The notes: generated by a model not told the origin, from the letters alone. 45,842 nucleotides of DNA from Comamonadaceae bacterium (GCA_947447975.1 CANFLU010000023.1:1-45842), one strand, 5' to 3'; counted from the stretch's first letter, positions 27,572-36,413 are shown. Numbers and translations are program-made.

Positions 27572-29245
27572 ATGCAAGACTGGAATGATTTAGCCCCCAG
27601 CAGCCATACCGATACCTTCGCCCGAGACCACCTGCCACCCAAAAACGAATGGCCCCAGTTTCAGGCCGACTTACCCGAGCTCCACTACGCGGCCATCCTC
27701 AATTGCGGCGCCGAGCTGGTGGACCAGCATGTGGCACAGGGCCGGGGCGATCGCATCGCTATTCGCGGCATGGCGCCCGGTTCTGCGGGGCCTGTGGAAA
27801 TCGCCTGGACCTATGCCCAGCTGAGCGAGTACTGCCACCGCATCGCGCAGGTACTGACCCAAGACATGGGCCTGGTGCCGGGTAATCGCTTGTTGCTACG
27901 CGGCGCCAATACCCCCATGATGGCCGCCTGCTTCTTAGGCGCACTGCAAGCCGGTTTGGTAGTGGTGCCCACCATGCCCATGCTGCGCGCCACCGAGTTG
28001 GCTGCCATCATCGCCAAAGCCCAGGTCAGCGCCGCTTTGTGCGACGCCGCTTTGTTGGAAGAATTGCAGTTTTGCCAAACACCGGGCCACGCGCAATACC
28101 AGCCGCTGTTGCGGCAAGTGCTGGCTTTTCGCAGCGACGCACCCGACGCCTTGGAGGCGCGCATGCAAGCGCATAGCGCCCATTGGTCGCCGCATCCCAC
28201 TAGCCGGGACGATGTCTGCTTGATTGCGTTTACCAGTGGCACCACCGGCAAGCCCAAAGGCACCATGCATTTCCACCGCGATGTATTGGCCATGTGCGAC
28301 TTGTTTCCACGCCATGTGCTGCACATGGATGCGGACGACGTGGTCTGCGGCACGCCGCCGGTGGCGTTTACCTTCGGACTGGGGGGGCTACTGGCTTTCC
28401 CCTTGCGCTATGGCGCCAGCACGGTGCTGCTAGAGCGACACACGCCCGAGTCCCTGTTGCAGACCATCGCCAAGTACCGCGCGACGCAGTGCTATACCGC
28501 ACCCACCATGTACCGTCAAATGGCGGCGCTGGCGGGGGAGCACGACCTATCAAGCCTAAAACATCCGGTTAGCGCAGGTGAAGCCTTGCCCGATGCCACG
28601 CGCCAGGCCTGGAAGCTGGCGACCGGTCTGCAAATTACCGACGGTATTGGCGGCACCGAAGTCATACATATTTACATCGCCAGCGCAGGCAGCCAAGTGC
28701 GCGATGGCAGTATTGGCAAAGTCGTGCCCGGCTACGAGGCGCGTGTCGTGGATGCGCAAATGCAGCCAGTGCCGCCGGGCACGCCGGGTCGGTTGGCAGT
28801 GCGCGGCGCGACCGGCTGCCGTTATTTAGATGATGCGCGCCAGCGCGACTATGTGGTGGCGGGTTGGAACTTGCCAGGCGATACCTTTGTGATGGATGCC
28901 GACGGCTATTTCAGCTACTGCGCGCGCAATGACGACATGATTATTTCGGCCGGTTACAACATCGCCGGGCCCGAGGTGGAAAGCGCCTTGCTGCTGCACG
29001 CGGCGGTGCTCGAATGCGCAGTAGTGGGTATGCCAGATGCTGAGCGCGGCCAAATTGTGCAGGCCTTTGTGGTGCTCAAGCCGGGGCACCTAGCGGATGC
29101 GGACATGGCCCTTGCCTTGCAAGAGCATGTCAAGCACAGCATTGCGCCTTTCAAGTATCCGCGCAAGCTAGCGTTTGTGGAATCGCTTCCGCGCACCGAA
29201 ACCGGCAAATTGCAGCGTTTCAAGCTGCGTCAACTCCAAAGCTAG
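27572..29245 (+). CDS. Aryl-CoA ligase (AMP-forming), 2-aminobenzoate-CoA ligase-like
   Basis: A 557-residue ANL-superfamily ligase that activates a carboxylic acid to its CoA thioester with ATP. P-loop FTSGTTGKPKGTMHFH, the benzoate-ligase-like DGIGGTEVIHIYIAS block, GYFSYCARNDDMIISAGYNI and the C-terminal catalytic Lys in PRTETGKLQRFKLRQL are all present. The DGIGGTE block and general layout are those of benzoate/2-aminobenzoate-CoA ligases. It would start the pathway by making the aryl-CoA used by the fusion enzyme. It follows the dehydrogenase gene by 5 bases. Confidence 0.9.
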   Translation: MQDWNDLAPSSHTDTFARDHLPPKNEWPQFQADLPELHYAAILNCGAELVDQHVAQGRGDRIAIRGMAPGSAGPVEIAWTYAQLSEYCHRIAQVLTQDMGLVPGNRLLLRGANTPMMAACFLGALQAGLVVVPTMPMLRATELAAIIAKAQVSAALCDAALLEELQFCQTPGHAQYQPLLRQVLAFRSDAPDALEARMQAHSAHWSPHPTSRDDVCLIAFTSGTTGKPKGTMHFHRDVLAMCDLFPRHVLHMDADDVVCGTPPVAFTFGLGGLLAFPLRYGASTVLLERHTPESLLQTIAKYRATQCYTAPTMYRQMAALAGEHDLSSLKHPVSAGEALPDATRQAWKLATGLQITDGIGGTEVIHIYIASAGSQVRDGSIGKVVPGYEARVVDAQMQPVPPGTPGRLAVRGATGCRYLDDARQRDYVVAGWNLPGDTFVMDADGYFSYCARNDDMIISAGYNIAGPEVESALLLHAAVLECAVVGMPDAERGQIVQAFVVLKPGHLADADMALALQEHVKHSIAPFKYPRKLAFVESLPRTETGKLQRFKLRQLQS

Positions 29246-29253
29246 GACACCCC

Positions 29254-29649
29254 ATGTTTCAAACCTTGCAACCGCCCGGATGGGTTCCGGCCAAAGGCTA
29301 TTCCAACGGCATCCTTGCCCGTGGCCGCACGGTATTTTTGGCCGGCATGATCGGCTGGAACGGCCAATGCCAGTTTGAAAGCGATGACTTTGTGGCCCAG
29401 TGCCGCCGGGCCTTGCAGAACATCGTGGACACCCTGGCTTGCGCCCAAGCCGGGCCGCAGCATGTGGTGCGTATGACCTGGTATGTCACCGACAAGCAAG
29501 AATACCTGCGCCGCGCCCGCGAGCTGGGCCGTGTGTACCAAGAGGTCATAGGCCGCCATTACCCGGTAATGACTTTGGTGCAAGTCACTGCCCTGTTAGA
29601 AGACCGCGCTCAAGTGGAAATCGAAGCGACTGCCGTGTTGCCGGACTGA
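29254..29649 (+). CDS. RidA-family enamine/imine deaminase
   Basis: A 131-residue RidA/YjgF/UK114 protein, normally a trimer. The key catalytic arginine is present as Arg118 in LLEDRAQVEIEATAVL, matching Arg105 of E. coli RidA. RidA proteins hydrolyse reactive enamines and imines to ketones and ammonia. It is 8 bases behind the ligase gene and closes the operon. In a pathway for an amino-aromatic acid it could remove the amino group from the ring-reduced enamine intermediate; this is inference. Confidence 0.9.
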   Translation: MFQTLQPPGWVPAKGYSNGILARGRTVFLAGMIGWNGQCQFESDDFVAQCRRALQNIVDTLACAQAGPQHVVRMTWYVTDKQEYLRRARELGRVYQEVIGRHYPVMTLVQVTALLEDRAQVEIEATAVLPD

Positions 29650-29800
29650 GCCCACAGCAAACCGCTTTGCACCCCTGCGCTAGCCACGGGCCGCAGGCCT
29701 TTGCGTGACGCTAACATAGCTTATTGCCTAGCCTTCCAAGGATGCGATCTCTTTCAGAAGGCGAGGCCCATGCACACATTGATGAAAGGTTTTTTGCGCC

Positions 29801-30487
29801 ATGCCTGATTCCAATACGCGCGCCGCATTCCGTTTTTTCCACCGCTTGCGCGTGCGCTGGGCGGAAGTGGATTTGCAAAAAATTGTCTTCAATCCGCACT
29901 ACCTGATGTATGTGGATACCGCGCTGGCTGACTATTGGCGGGCGCTGGCACTGCCTTATGAACAAAGCTTGCAGGCCATGGGGGGCGATTTGTTTGTGCG
30001 CAAATCGACCTTGGAGTTTCATGCCTCAGCGGTCTATGACGATGTGCTGGATGTGGGTTTGCGCTGCGCGCGCATCGGCAACAGCTCCCTGCAACTGGTG
30101 AGTGGTATTTTCCGGGGCGAGGAGCTACTGGTGGGTGCCGAATTGGTCTATGTATTTGCCGACCCGGTGGCCAAAGCGTCATTGCCAGTGCCCCAGGTTT
30201 TGCGCGATCTGCTGACCCGCTTTGAACAAGGGCAATCACCGGTGCGCGCGGTACACGGTGATTGGCACAGTCTGCGTGAAGCAGTATGCAGTTTGCGTCC
30301 CACCGAAGAACGGGATGCGACGGCGCAGCACTGCGTGCTCTACAACGCCCTGAACGAGGTGGTGGCCTGTGGGCGACTTTCTCCGGGCCGGCAGGCGCAG
30401 GTAGAGGGCTTATTCGTCAGCCCCTTGCTGCGCGGTGCCGGCTGGTCGCGCGCGGTGCGCCAACACTTGATGCCTGTCAATGCCTAA
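29801..30487 (+). CDS. 4HBT thioesterase with truncated GNAT-like C-terminal segment
   Basis: A 228-residue protein. Residues about 10-140 are a YbgC/FadM-type hot-dog thioesterase: RWAEVDLQKIVFNPHYLMYVD with the catalytic Asp, then FVRKSTLEFHASAVYDD. Residues about 160-228 resemble the first half of a GNAT acetyltransferase: LNEVVACGRLSPGRQAQVEG, then LFVSPLLRGAGWSRAVRQHL, where RGAGWS is the acetyl-CoA loop. The chain stops 12 residues later, so the second half of a GNAT fold is missing. The 151-base gap before it has no gene; an AAGG lies 12 bases before ATG 29801. It may hydrolyse CoA esters from the upstream pathway. Confidence 0.8.
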   Translation: MPDSNTRAAFRFFHRLRVRWAEVDLQKIVFNPHYLMYVDTALADYWRALALPYEQSLQAMGGDLFVRKSTLEFHASAVYDDVLDVGLRCARIGNSSLQLVSGIFRGEELLVGAELVYVFADPVAKASLPVPQVLRDLLTRFEQGQSPVRAVHGDWHSLREAVCSLRPTEERDATAQHCVLYNALNEVVACGRLSPGRQAQVEGLFVSPLLRGAGWSRAVRQHLMPVNA

Positions 30488-30502
30488 GTGAGCCGAAAAG
30501 GC

Positions 30503-31489
30503 CTAAATATCTTCAAGCAAAGGGTAGGGCAGCGGCAATAACTGCAAAGCAGGGCCGTGGGGCTCGCCAGCGTGCAGCACCCCGGACTCTGCAGCTTGGG
30601 TTTGGAGACTGGCAATGCACAGCCAGCGGCCATCGGGGGCGTAAGCGCTTTGCACCACGGTGCCGCAGGACTGCTCCGCGTCCCGTGCCGAAAACAATTC
30701 TTGTCCGGCTGCTAGTACTGGGCTTGCCCCTTGCGGCCAGGCCTCCAGCGTGCGCAGGATGAAAGCGCGTCGCTTGAGCGTGCCCCGGAACTGGCTACGT
30801 GCCACGACTTCCTGGCCGGGGTAACAACCTTTTTTAAAGTTCACGCCGCCCACGGATTCGTAGTTCAGCATCTGCGGCACAAAAGCTTCGAAGACCGGCG
30901 CGCTGATCGTGGCAATGCCGGACAGTACTTCGCCCAAAGCCCAGTCCGCTGCGCTATTTTTATGCCCATACGGGGGTGCGCTATCGGCGGCGCCTATCCA
31001 CAATTGACGCTTGGTTTCTTGGGCGGGGTATAGCGCGATGACGTGTGCGCCATCAACTTGTGCAGCGGCCCAAGGGGCATGCTTCTCCAAGGCGATACAC
31101 GCCGTCCCCATGAGGCCCCACAGCGCGTATTCGCCGCTGGCGTCATGCAGCTTGACTTTGGCGCGCAACACAAACATCGACAGGCGCTTGAGGGTGGCGG
31201 CCAGCAGGTCGCGGCTGCAAACCAAGAGCAGTTGTTCGGGTTGCCCGTGCAAACCGATAAAGCTCGCCTGCATACGCCCCTTGGCACTGCAATAGGCCGC
31301 TAGGCGCGCATGCTGCGCATCTAGCAACAGAAAGTCATTGGTCAGTTGGTTATGGATAAAGCTGGCCGCATCCGGGCCGTTCAGCGAGATGACACCCCAA
31401 TGGGCTAAGGGCGTAGCACCTGCAGGCAAGGCATAGTCGCTAGCAGGCAGCGGGGCGGGATGGTCAGAGGCAGATGAGGCGGTCAACAT
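30503..31489 (-). CDS. ygfZ: YgfZ/GcvT-like tetrahydrofolate-binding protein
   Basis: A 328-residue GcvT-fold protein involved in maintaining Fe-S enzymes. The YgfZ signature KKGCYPGQEVVARSQFRG, with its conserved Cys, lies near residue 225. The N-terminal ISLNGPDAASFIHNQLTNDF is typical. It ends 15 bases from the thioesterase gene, which it meets head-on. In related bacteria ygfZ often lies beside and divergent from mltG (recalled, not checked); here about 5 kb separates them. Confidence 0.9.
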   Translation of the reverse strand: MLTASSASDHPAPLPASDYALPAGATPLAHWGVISLNGPDAASFIHNQLTNDFLLLDAQHARLAAYCSAKGRMQASFIGLHGQPEQLLLVCSRDLLAATLKRLSMFVLRAKVKLHDASGEYALWGLMGTACIALEKHAPWAAAQVDGAHVIALYPAQETKRQLWIGAADSAPPYGHKNSAADWALGEVLSGIATISAPVFEAFVPQMLNYESVGGVNFKKGCYPGQEVVARSQFRGTLKRRAFILRTLEAWPQGASPVLAAGQELFSARDAEQSCGTVVQSAYAPDGRWLCIASLQTQAAESGVLHAGEPHGPALQLLPLPYPLLEDI

Positions 31490-31581
31490 AGGCGCGATTA
31501 TGCGTGGCGCCCCCTTACCCGCGACGGCAAGCGGGCTATGGCCTACCGGTGCCGTTTGCGCCCTTTATAGGCGCTAAGGCC

Positions 31582-31965
31582 CTAGTCCACAATCAAGCTG
31601 CAGCGCGCCTTGATCTTTAAAAAGTCTGCCCGCTCATTACACAGCTTGACGGCTAGGCGCGCGCCCTGGGCCGATGAGCGCACATACATGGAACAGCTCA
31701 AGGCCATTTTCAAGCCGTCGGTGCGGCTGTCAAAACCTGCTGCGCAATGGCCGTACTGGCCCAAGCCGGGTTGCTCGCGGGCATAGAGCTCTTGCATAGA
31801 GCCTGGAAGTTGGGAAGGTGAAATTTTGGGAAATTCCTCGGCATAGGCAGCGCCAAGCAGTACCAGGAACAGCAAGATCGAAGCCAAAAAAGGCAGGCTA
31901 GGGCGCAGCGCAGGCGGTACTTGTTGCAGGCGAAAAGGCGGCCGGTCGATGTTGGGTGGTGGCAT
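31582..31965 (-). CDS. Small exported protein of unknown function
   Basis: I do not recognise this 127-residue protein. It starts with a proline-rich cytosolic stretch, then a strong hydrophobic segment (PFLASILLFLVLLGAAYAEE) ending in an AYA-type signal cleavage site. The mature part holds four cysteines (GHCAAG, LSCSMY, KLCNER, RCSLIVD), enough for two disulfides. It follows the hemerythrin gene by 18 bases on the same strand and may share its transcript. No ribosome site is clear at ATG 31965. Confidence 0.65.
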   Translation of the reverse strand: MPPPNIDRPPFRLQQVPPALRPSLPFLASILLFLVLLGAAYAEEFPKISPSQLPGSMQELYAREQPGLGQYGHCAAGFDSRTDGLKMALSCSMYVRSSAQGARLAVKLCNERADFLKIKARCSLIVD

Positions 31966-31983
31966 AGATTAGGTGGCGCTTGC

Positions 31984-32595
31984 CTAGTTGGATGAAGGCC
32001 CCAGACCGATAGGCGCCGGAGCGTGCATAGTAATACGGGTGAACAAACGGTCATACAAAGGTTCGCGCGGGTATTTGCCGGTCAGCGGGTTGCCTTGGAC
32101 CGAAAACGCGCTGTTCAGCGCCTTCCAATCGCCATCGTCTAGTACCTGCAAGGCCTGGGCTATCACTACGGTTTCTTCCAACTGCATGTGCAGCAAGTAG
32201 AAATCCACATAGGCCTTGAGCGCTAATTCAAAGCGTTCCCGGCGCGAATCGCCCAGCAGTTCCCAGGCCAATAAGAGGTGCTGCATTTCGCGCACTTTAG
32301 ATTCGGCCACGCTGTGCTCGTGGTTAAGCTGCCCCACTACTTCGCGCGCCGCTGAGGAGCGCGCTGCCACTGTGGGAAACAGCAATTCGCTTTCTTTGGT
32401 GTGGTGTAAACGCTCGGGAAACTCGTCCATGTAAAACAGCATGGCACGCATCACGTCAAAAAAGCGCTCGGGCTGGTCTTGCGGCCCGCGTTGCACCATC
32501 ATCACGCTAGAGCGCAGCATGGCCGCTAGCGAGCCGTGCTCCTCTTGGATGATGCGGATACTGGCGTGCGTGGGTTTGGCTGGGGTGTCGGGCAT
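31984..32595 (-). CDS. Hemerythrin-domain protein
   Basis: A 203-residue protein with an HHE cation-binding four-helix bundle. Likely metal ligands are the His in IIQEEHGSLAAML, His and Glu in LHHTKESELLFP, His in LNHEHSVAESKV and His and Glu in LLHMQLEETVVI. Such proteins bind O2, NO or iron at a di-iron site. ATG 32595 is chosen (MPDTP); GTG 32604 is possible. An FNR/Anr-like box is centred 42 bases upstream, which fits control by oxygen. Confidence 0.87.
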   Translation of the reverse strand: MPDTPAKPTHASIRIIQEEHGSLAAMLRSSVMMVQRGPQDQPERFFDVMRAMLFYMDEFPERLHHTKESELLFPTVAARSSAAREVVGQLNHEHSVAESKVREMQHLLLAWELLGDSRRERFELALKAYVDFYLLHMQLEETVVIAQALQVLDDGDWKALNSAFSVQGNPLTGKYPREPLYDRLFTRITMHAPAPIGLGPSSN

Positions 32596-32630
32596 GCGCC
32601 GCACTGTCGCATGGCCGGCCCCTATCGGGC

Positions 32631-32644
32631 TTGACCTAAATCAA
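32631..32644. promoter_or_regulatory. FNR/Anr-type box before the hemerythrin gene
   Basis: TTGACCTAAATCAA matches the TTGAT-N4-ATCAA consensus at 9 of 10 positions and extends to CTTGA-N6-TCAAG. It lies between the nrdJ stop and the hemerythrin start, centred about 42 bases from ATG 32595. No good -10 is visible, so activation or repression cannot be told. Confidence 0.55.
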
Positions 32645-32654
32645 GAGCTGTTTC

Positions 32655-35072
32655 TCAGCCGCAGCTGCCCAGCCAGCCGCAAGCGCCGCAATGCTCGCAG
32701 CCGTCTTTTTTGACGACGGCGCGGGCGCCGCATTCAGGGCATTTTTTGCCACCCACGGCATGGGGACTGATACCTGCGTCCGCCTTGGGCAGGTTCTTGT
32801 CCTGGGTCTGCCCATCTTGGCGCATTGCAATAATATTCTCAATGGCAAAGGCAATCGCTGCCACTTCCGAGTCGTGCCACAAGGGCACTTGCGCGCCATC
32901 CTCGCGGGCAAAACTGCCCAGGCGCACCGGGCCGCGGTCCCAGGCCACTTTGCGCATATCGCCCAAGGCGCGCTGTAAAAAACCGCCGCGCGCCGCCAGC
33001 GACAACAAGCGCATGCTCGAAGTCATCCATTGCTGCGATTCCCCGTTTTGGCCCACCGGCATGAAGAACTCTATGGCACGGTCCACCAGGCCGTGGGGCC
33101 CACGCACAGGCAAAAACGAGACGATCAGGTACAAGGTCTTGTGGCCTTCCTGGGTCCAGTATTCGATTTTCTCGGCGACCGCAGACAAGGCGCCCTTGGG
33201 TCGGCTCTCAATCACGCTGCGCATAGGGTCGCCATTGCTATCGGGGCTTGCACTGCTTGGCGGCGCAGCGCTAGGCGTAATATCCAAAACAGAGCCCAAA
33301 ATCGCATTGGGGCGGTAGGTCGCCAAGCCTTTGAGGCCCGCTTGCCAGGCTTGCAAATACAAGTCGCGAAACTGCGCAAACGGATAGTCCACCGGGACAT
33401 TCACTGTTTTGGAAATCGCGGTGTCGATGTAGGGTTGCACTGCTTGCATCATGGCGATGTGGTCCTGTGCGGGCATCTCCAGCGCGGATACAAAGTAGTC
33501 CGGCAGCGCGTCCACATCGCCCCCCAAATGGCGGTAGAGGCGCCAGGCGTGGTCTTCCACCGCATAGTCTTGGGTGCTGCCATCGGCTAAGCGCTTTTTG
33601 CGACGGTACACCCATGAAAAAGAGGGCTCTATGCCGTTGGATGCGTTGTCTGCAAAAGCCAGGCTGACGGTGCCCGTGGGCGCAATCGAGAGCAAATGGC
33701 TGTTGCGCAAACCATGGGTACCGATGGCTTCTTGCAAATGTGCTGGCAAGCGACTGGCAAAGTTGCCTACTTGAAAATACTGGCTGGCGTCGAAAAGTTC
33801 AAAGGGGCAGCGCTCGGCTGCCAGCGCGATGGATGCGGCGTAAGCCGCGTCGCGCATCTGGCGTGCAATTTCCGCCGCCATGTCCCGGCCCGCATCGCTG
33901 TCATAACGCAAGCAGAGCATGGCCAGCGCATTACCCAGCCCGGTAAAGCCCACGCCGATACGGCGCTTGGCTATGGCCTCGGCCTGCTGTTGGGGCAGCG
34001 GCCAAAAAGTCAGGTCCAGCACATTGTCTAAGGCGCGCACTTGCAGGGCAACGGCTTGGGTAAAGGCGTCGAAATCAAAGCTCGGGGTGCCAGCAAATCC
34101 GAAAGGATGACGCACAAAACGCGGCAAGATCACCGGCCCCAGATCGCAGCAGCCATAGGGCGGCAGCGGTTGTTCGCCACAGGGGTTGGTGGCGCAAATC
34201 GTCTCCATGGCGCGCAAATTATTGTCGCGCGCAATCGTGTCCAAAAACAAAATGCCGGGTTCGGCGTAGTCGTAGGCCGATTGCATGACGCTGTCCCACA
34301 ATTGCTGCGCGGCCAGCGTGGCATAGACCCACAAGCCATCGTCACGCTGGAAAGCACCTTGGGCAATTCGTTCGTCGCCTGGCTTGGCCACATGTACCAG
34401 ATGCCATGGCTGCTGCGATTGCAGCGCGGCGATGAAATCGTCGCTCACCGCCACCGAAACATTGAAATTGTTCCAGCGCCCGGGCGTGCGTTTGGCGGCG
34501 ATGAATTCGAGTACGTCCGGGTGGTCTATGCGCAGCACGGCCATTTGCGCGCCGCGCCGTGCACCGGCACTCTCCACTGTGGCGCAGGACTGGTCAAATA
34601 CGTTGATATAACTGCATGGCCCCGAAGCCAGTGAGCCGGTACCTAAGACATAGGCGCCGCGCGGGCGGATGCGGGAAAAGTCATAACCCACACCGCCGCC
34701 GCGGCGCATGGTCTCCGCCGATTCACGCAAGGCTTCGTAAATGCCCGGATAGCCCTGGGCGTCCATGCCTTGGATGCAATCGCCCACCGGCTGGACAAAA
34801 CAGTTGATTAAAGTCGCTTCTAAGCCGGCGCCGGCTGAGCTCATGATGCGACCGGCCCCGATAGCGCCGTCCATGAGGTTGGCTAAAAACAAGGCGGTGT
34901 AGCGTTCCTGCTGGCCAGGCGCTTCCACTGAAGCCAGGGCGCGGGCCACACGCAGGTAAACGTCTTGCGCGCAGCTTTCGCCGGGCTTGAGGTATTTTTC
35001 CTGCAAGACATCGATGCTGATGCTTTGGGCGGGCAATGCACCTGGCACTGCGTCTAGGCTAAACGCGCTCAT
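32655..35072 (-). CDS. nrdJ: Adenosylcobalamin-dependent ribonucleotide reductase (class II)
   Basis: An 805-residue class II reductase that makes deoxyribonucleotides with B12 and does not need oxygen. The catalytic loop NPCGEQPLPPYGCCDLG near residue 300 holds the conserved N-x-C-x-E. An earlier active-site Cys is in NCFVQPVGDCIQG, and RRGGGVGYDFSRIRPRG is a family block. The C-terminus has a Cys-rich ribbon (KKCPECGARAVV and DGCEHCGACGWLGSCG) used for re-reduction. The ATG at 35072 overlaps the stop of the upstream monooxygenase gene (ATGA). Confidence 0.93.
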   Translation of the reverse strand: MSAFSLDAVPGALPAQSISIDVLQEKYLKPGESCAQDVYLRVARALASVEAPGQQERYTALFLANLMDGAIGAGRIMSSAGAGLEATLINCFVQPVGDCIQGMDAQGYPGIYEALRESAETMRRGGGVGYDFSRIRPRGAYVLGTGSLASGPCSYINVFDQSCATVESAGARRGAQMAVLRIDHPDVLEFIAAKRTPGRWNNFNVSVAVSDDFIAALQSQQPWHLVHVAKPGDERIAQGAFQRDDGLWVYATLAAQQLWDSVMQSAYDYAEPGILFLDTIARDNNLRAMETICATNPCGEQPLPPYGCCDLGPVILPRFVRHPFGFAGTPSFDFDAFTQAVALQVRALDNVLDLTFWPLPQQQAEAIAKRRIGVGFTGLGNALAMLCLRYDSDAGRDMAAEIARQMRDAAYAASIALAAERCPFELFDASQYFQVGNFASRLPAHLQEAIGTHGLRNSHLLSIAPTGTVSLAFADNASNGIEPSFSWVYRRKKRLADGSTQDYAVEDHAWRLYRHLGGDVDALPDYFVSALEMPAQDHIAMMQAVQPYIDTAISKTVNVPVDYPFAQFRDLYLQAWQAGLKGLATYRPNAILGSVLDITPSAAPPSSASPDSNGDPMRSVIESRPKGALSAVAEKIEYWTQEGHKTLYLIVSFLPVRGPHGLVDRAIEFFMPVGQNGESQQWMTSSMRLLSLAARGGFLQRALGDMRKVAWDRGPVRLGSFAREDGAQVPLWHDSEVAAIAFAIENIIAMRQDGQTQDKNLPKADAGISPHAVGGKKCPECGARAVVKKDGCEHCGACGWLGSCG

Positions 35073-36310
35073 ACCAACTCCCCGGTCAAAGGCTGCGGCG
35101 CAATCGCGCCGAGCAGCCATTGCATTAACTCCGCGACGGAACGGATCTCCTTGCCAAAGGGCAAGGCGCCCGCGCCTCGAAAGAACAAGCCTTTTTGCGT
35201 GTCGCCTTCAAAGGCATGGCCCAGTTGCTGGTCGATACAAAACTGGCCAATGCTGCCATCCCCATCGCGCAAGCCACAATGGGCCAGGCAGTCAAATGAC
35301 ATATTGCATTTCTTCTTCTGGTGCGCAGCCGCTTGCAGCTTGGGCACGATACGCAAGTATTTGTTGAGCCAGGGCGTTCGCACCGCACGTGCGGGCAGGC
35401 CTGAGACGCTCATGAATTCCACAATGTCTTTGGGCTGGGCATTCGCAAGTACGTGCTTGAACGCATCGGCGGCATCGCATTCGCGGGTAACCGCAAACGC
35501 ACTACCCAGTTGCACCGCAGAGGCACCCAGGCCTTGCAGGCGCACGATGTCCTCCCGGCTCGAGATTCCGCCTGCGGCAATCAAAGGAATTTTCCCTTCC
35601 AGGCCTGCGCTTTTGAAATACTCCAAGACTTGCGGAATCGCCACATCAAAGTCAAAGCGCCTGTCCTGCAAATCGGCCACATTGGCTGCGCCTAAATGGC
35701 CGCCGGCCAAACGCGGATGTTCTATCACCACGGCATCGGGCAAGCGGCCTCGCTTTTCCCATTTGCGCACGACCAGTTGCACGCCGCGTGCGTCCGACAA
35801 AATGGGGATCAAAGCGGTGCTCGGAAAGTCGCGGGCCAAGTCGGGCAAGTCCAGCGGCAGGCCGGCGCCCACGACCAGCGCGTCGGCGCCGCTCTCCAAG
35901 GCTTGTTGCACCAGGCCACTGTATTGGCTCAGGGCCTTCATGATGTTGACCGCAATAGCGCCGCGCCCGCCCGACAGTTGTTTCGCGCGGCGGATCTCCC
36001 GATCCAGCCCGACTAAGTTGGCCGCTTCTATGGTTTGCCGGGCGTCGGCTTCTTTGTCCAGGTGGCCGGTTTGCGCCATCAGATCGGGATGCAGTCGGCG
36101 CAAATCTACCGATGAGACCGTTCCCAGTGCACCCGCCGCTGCCACTGCACCGGCCAGGCCTCCCGCCGAAATGCCGACCCCCATACCGCCTTGCACCACG
36201 GGTAGGAGCGAGCGCCCGGCTAAGTGCCAGTTGGTCAATCCAGACGCTCTACCCATGGCGGCCAAATCGACCGCCCTCACCGCATTGCCACACACACCAC
36301 TGTCCATCAT
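35069..36310 (-). CDS. Nitronate monooxygenase family flavoprotein
   Basis: A 413-residue FMN TIM-barrel protein of the 2-nitropropane dioxygenase family. The FMN-site blocks VVQGGMGVGISAGGLAGAV, GALGTVSSVDLRR, VIEHPRLAGGHLGA (with the catalytic-type His) and IPLIAAGGISSREDI are clear. The C-terminus carries a Cys cluster (KKKCNMSFDCLAHCGL and IGQFCIDQQ) that is not part of the minimal enzyme and suggests a bound metal or redox role. ATG 36310 has GGGAAA upstream; ATG 36256 is an alternative. It is coupled to nrdJ by a 4-base overlap. Confidence 0.83.
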   Translation of the reverse strand: MMDSGVCGNAVRAVDLAAMGRASGLTNWHLAGRSLLPVVQGGMGVGISAGGLAGAVAAAGALGTVSSVDLRRLHPDLMAQTGHLDKEADARQTIEAANLVGLDREIRRAKQLSGGRGAIAVNIMKALSQYSGLVQQALESGADALVVGAGLPLDLPDLARDFPSTALIPILSDARGVQLVVRKWEKRGRLPDAVVIEHPRLAGGHLGAANVADLQDRRFDFDVAIPQVLEYFKSAGLEGKIPLIAAGGISSREDIVRLQGLGASAVQLGSAFAVTRECDAADAFKHVLANAQPKDIVEFMSVSGLPARAVRTPWLNKYLRIVPKLQAAAHQKKKCNMSFDCLAHCGLRDGDGSIGQFCIDQQLGHAFEGDTQKGLFFRGAGALPFGKEIRSVAELMQWLLGAIAPQPLTGELV

Positions 36311-36413
36311 GTCGATTTCCCACAGGACGAAAGCCCTTGGTCTGCAAGGCTAGTCCATCCTGAACCTGCATTGGCGCCCGCGGGCCACTGTTTGGACGAT
36401 ATGCGCAGGGTGC

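Noticed and set aside
26637-27638. A 333-codon open frame on the minus strand
   Set aside because: Antisense to the acyl-CoA dehydrogenase, which has all catalytic blocks.
35151-36353. A 400-codon open frame on the plus strand
   Set aside because: Antisense to the nitronate monooxygenase; composition is low in hydrophobic core patterns and no motif is seen.
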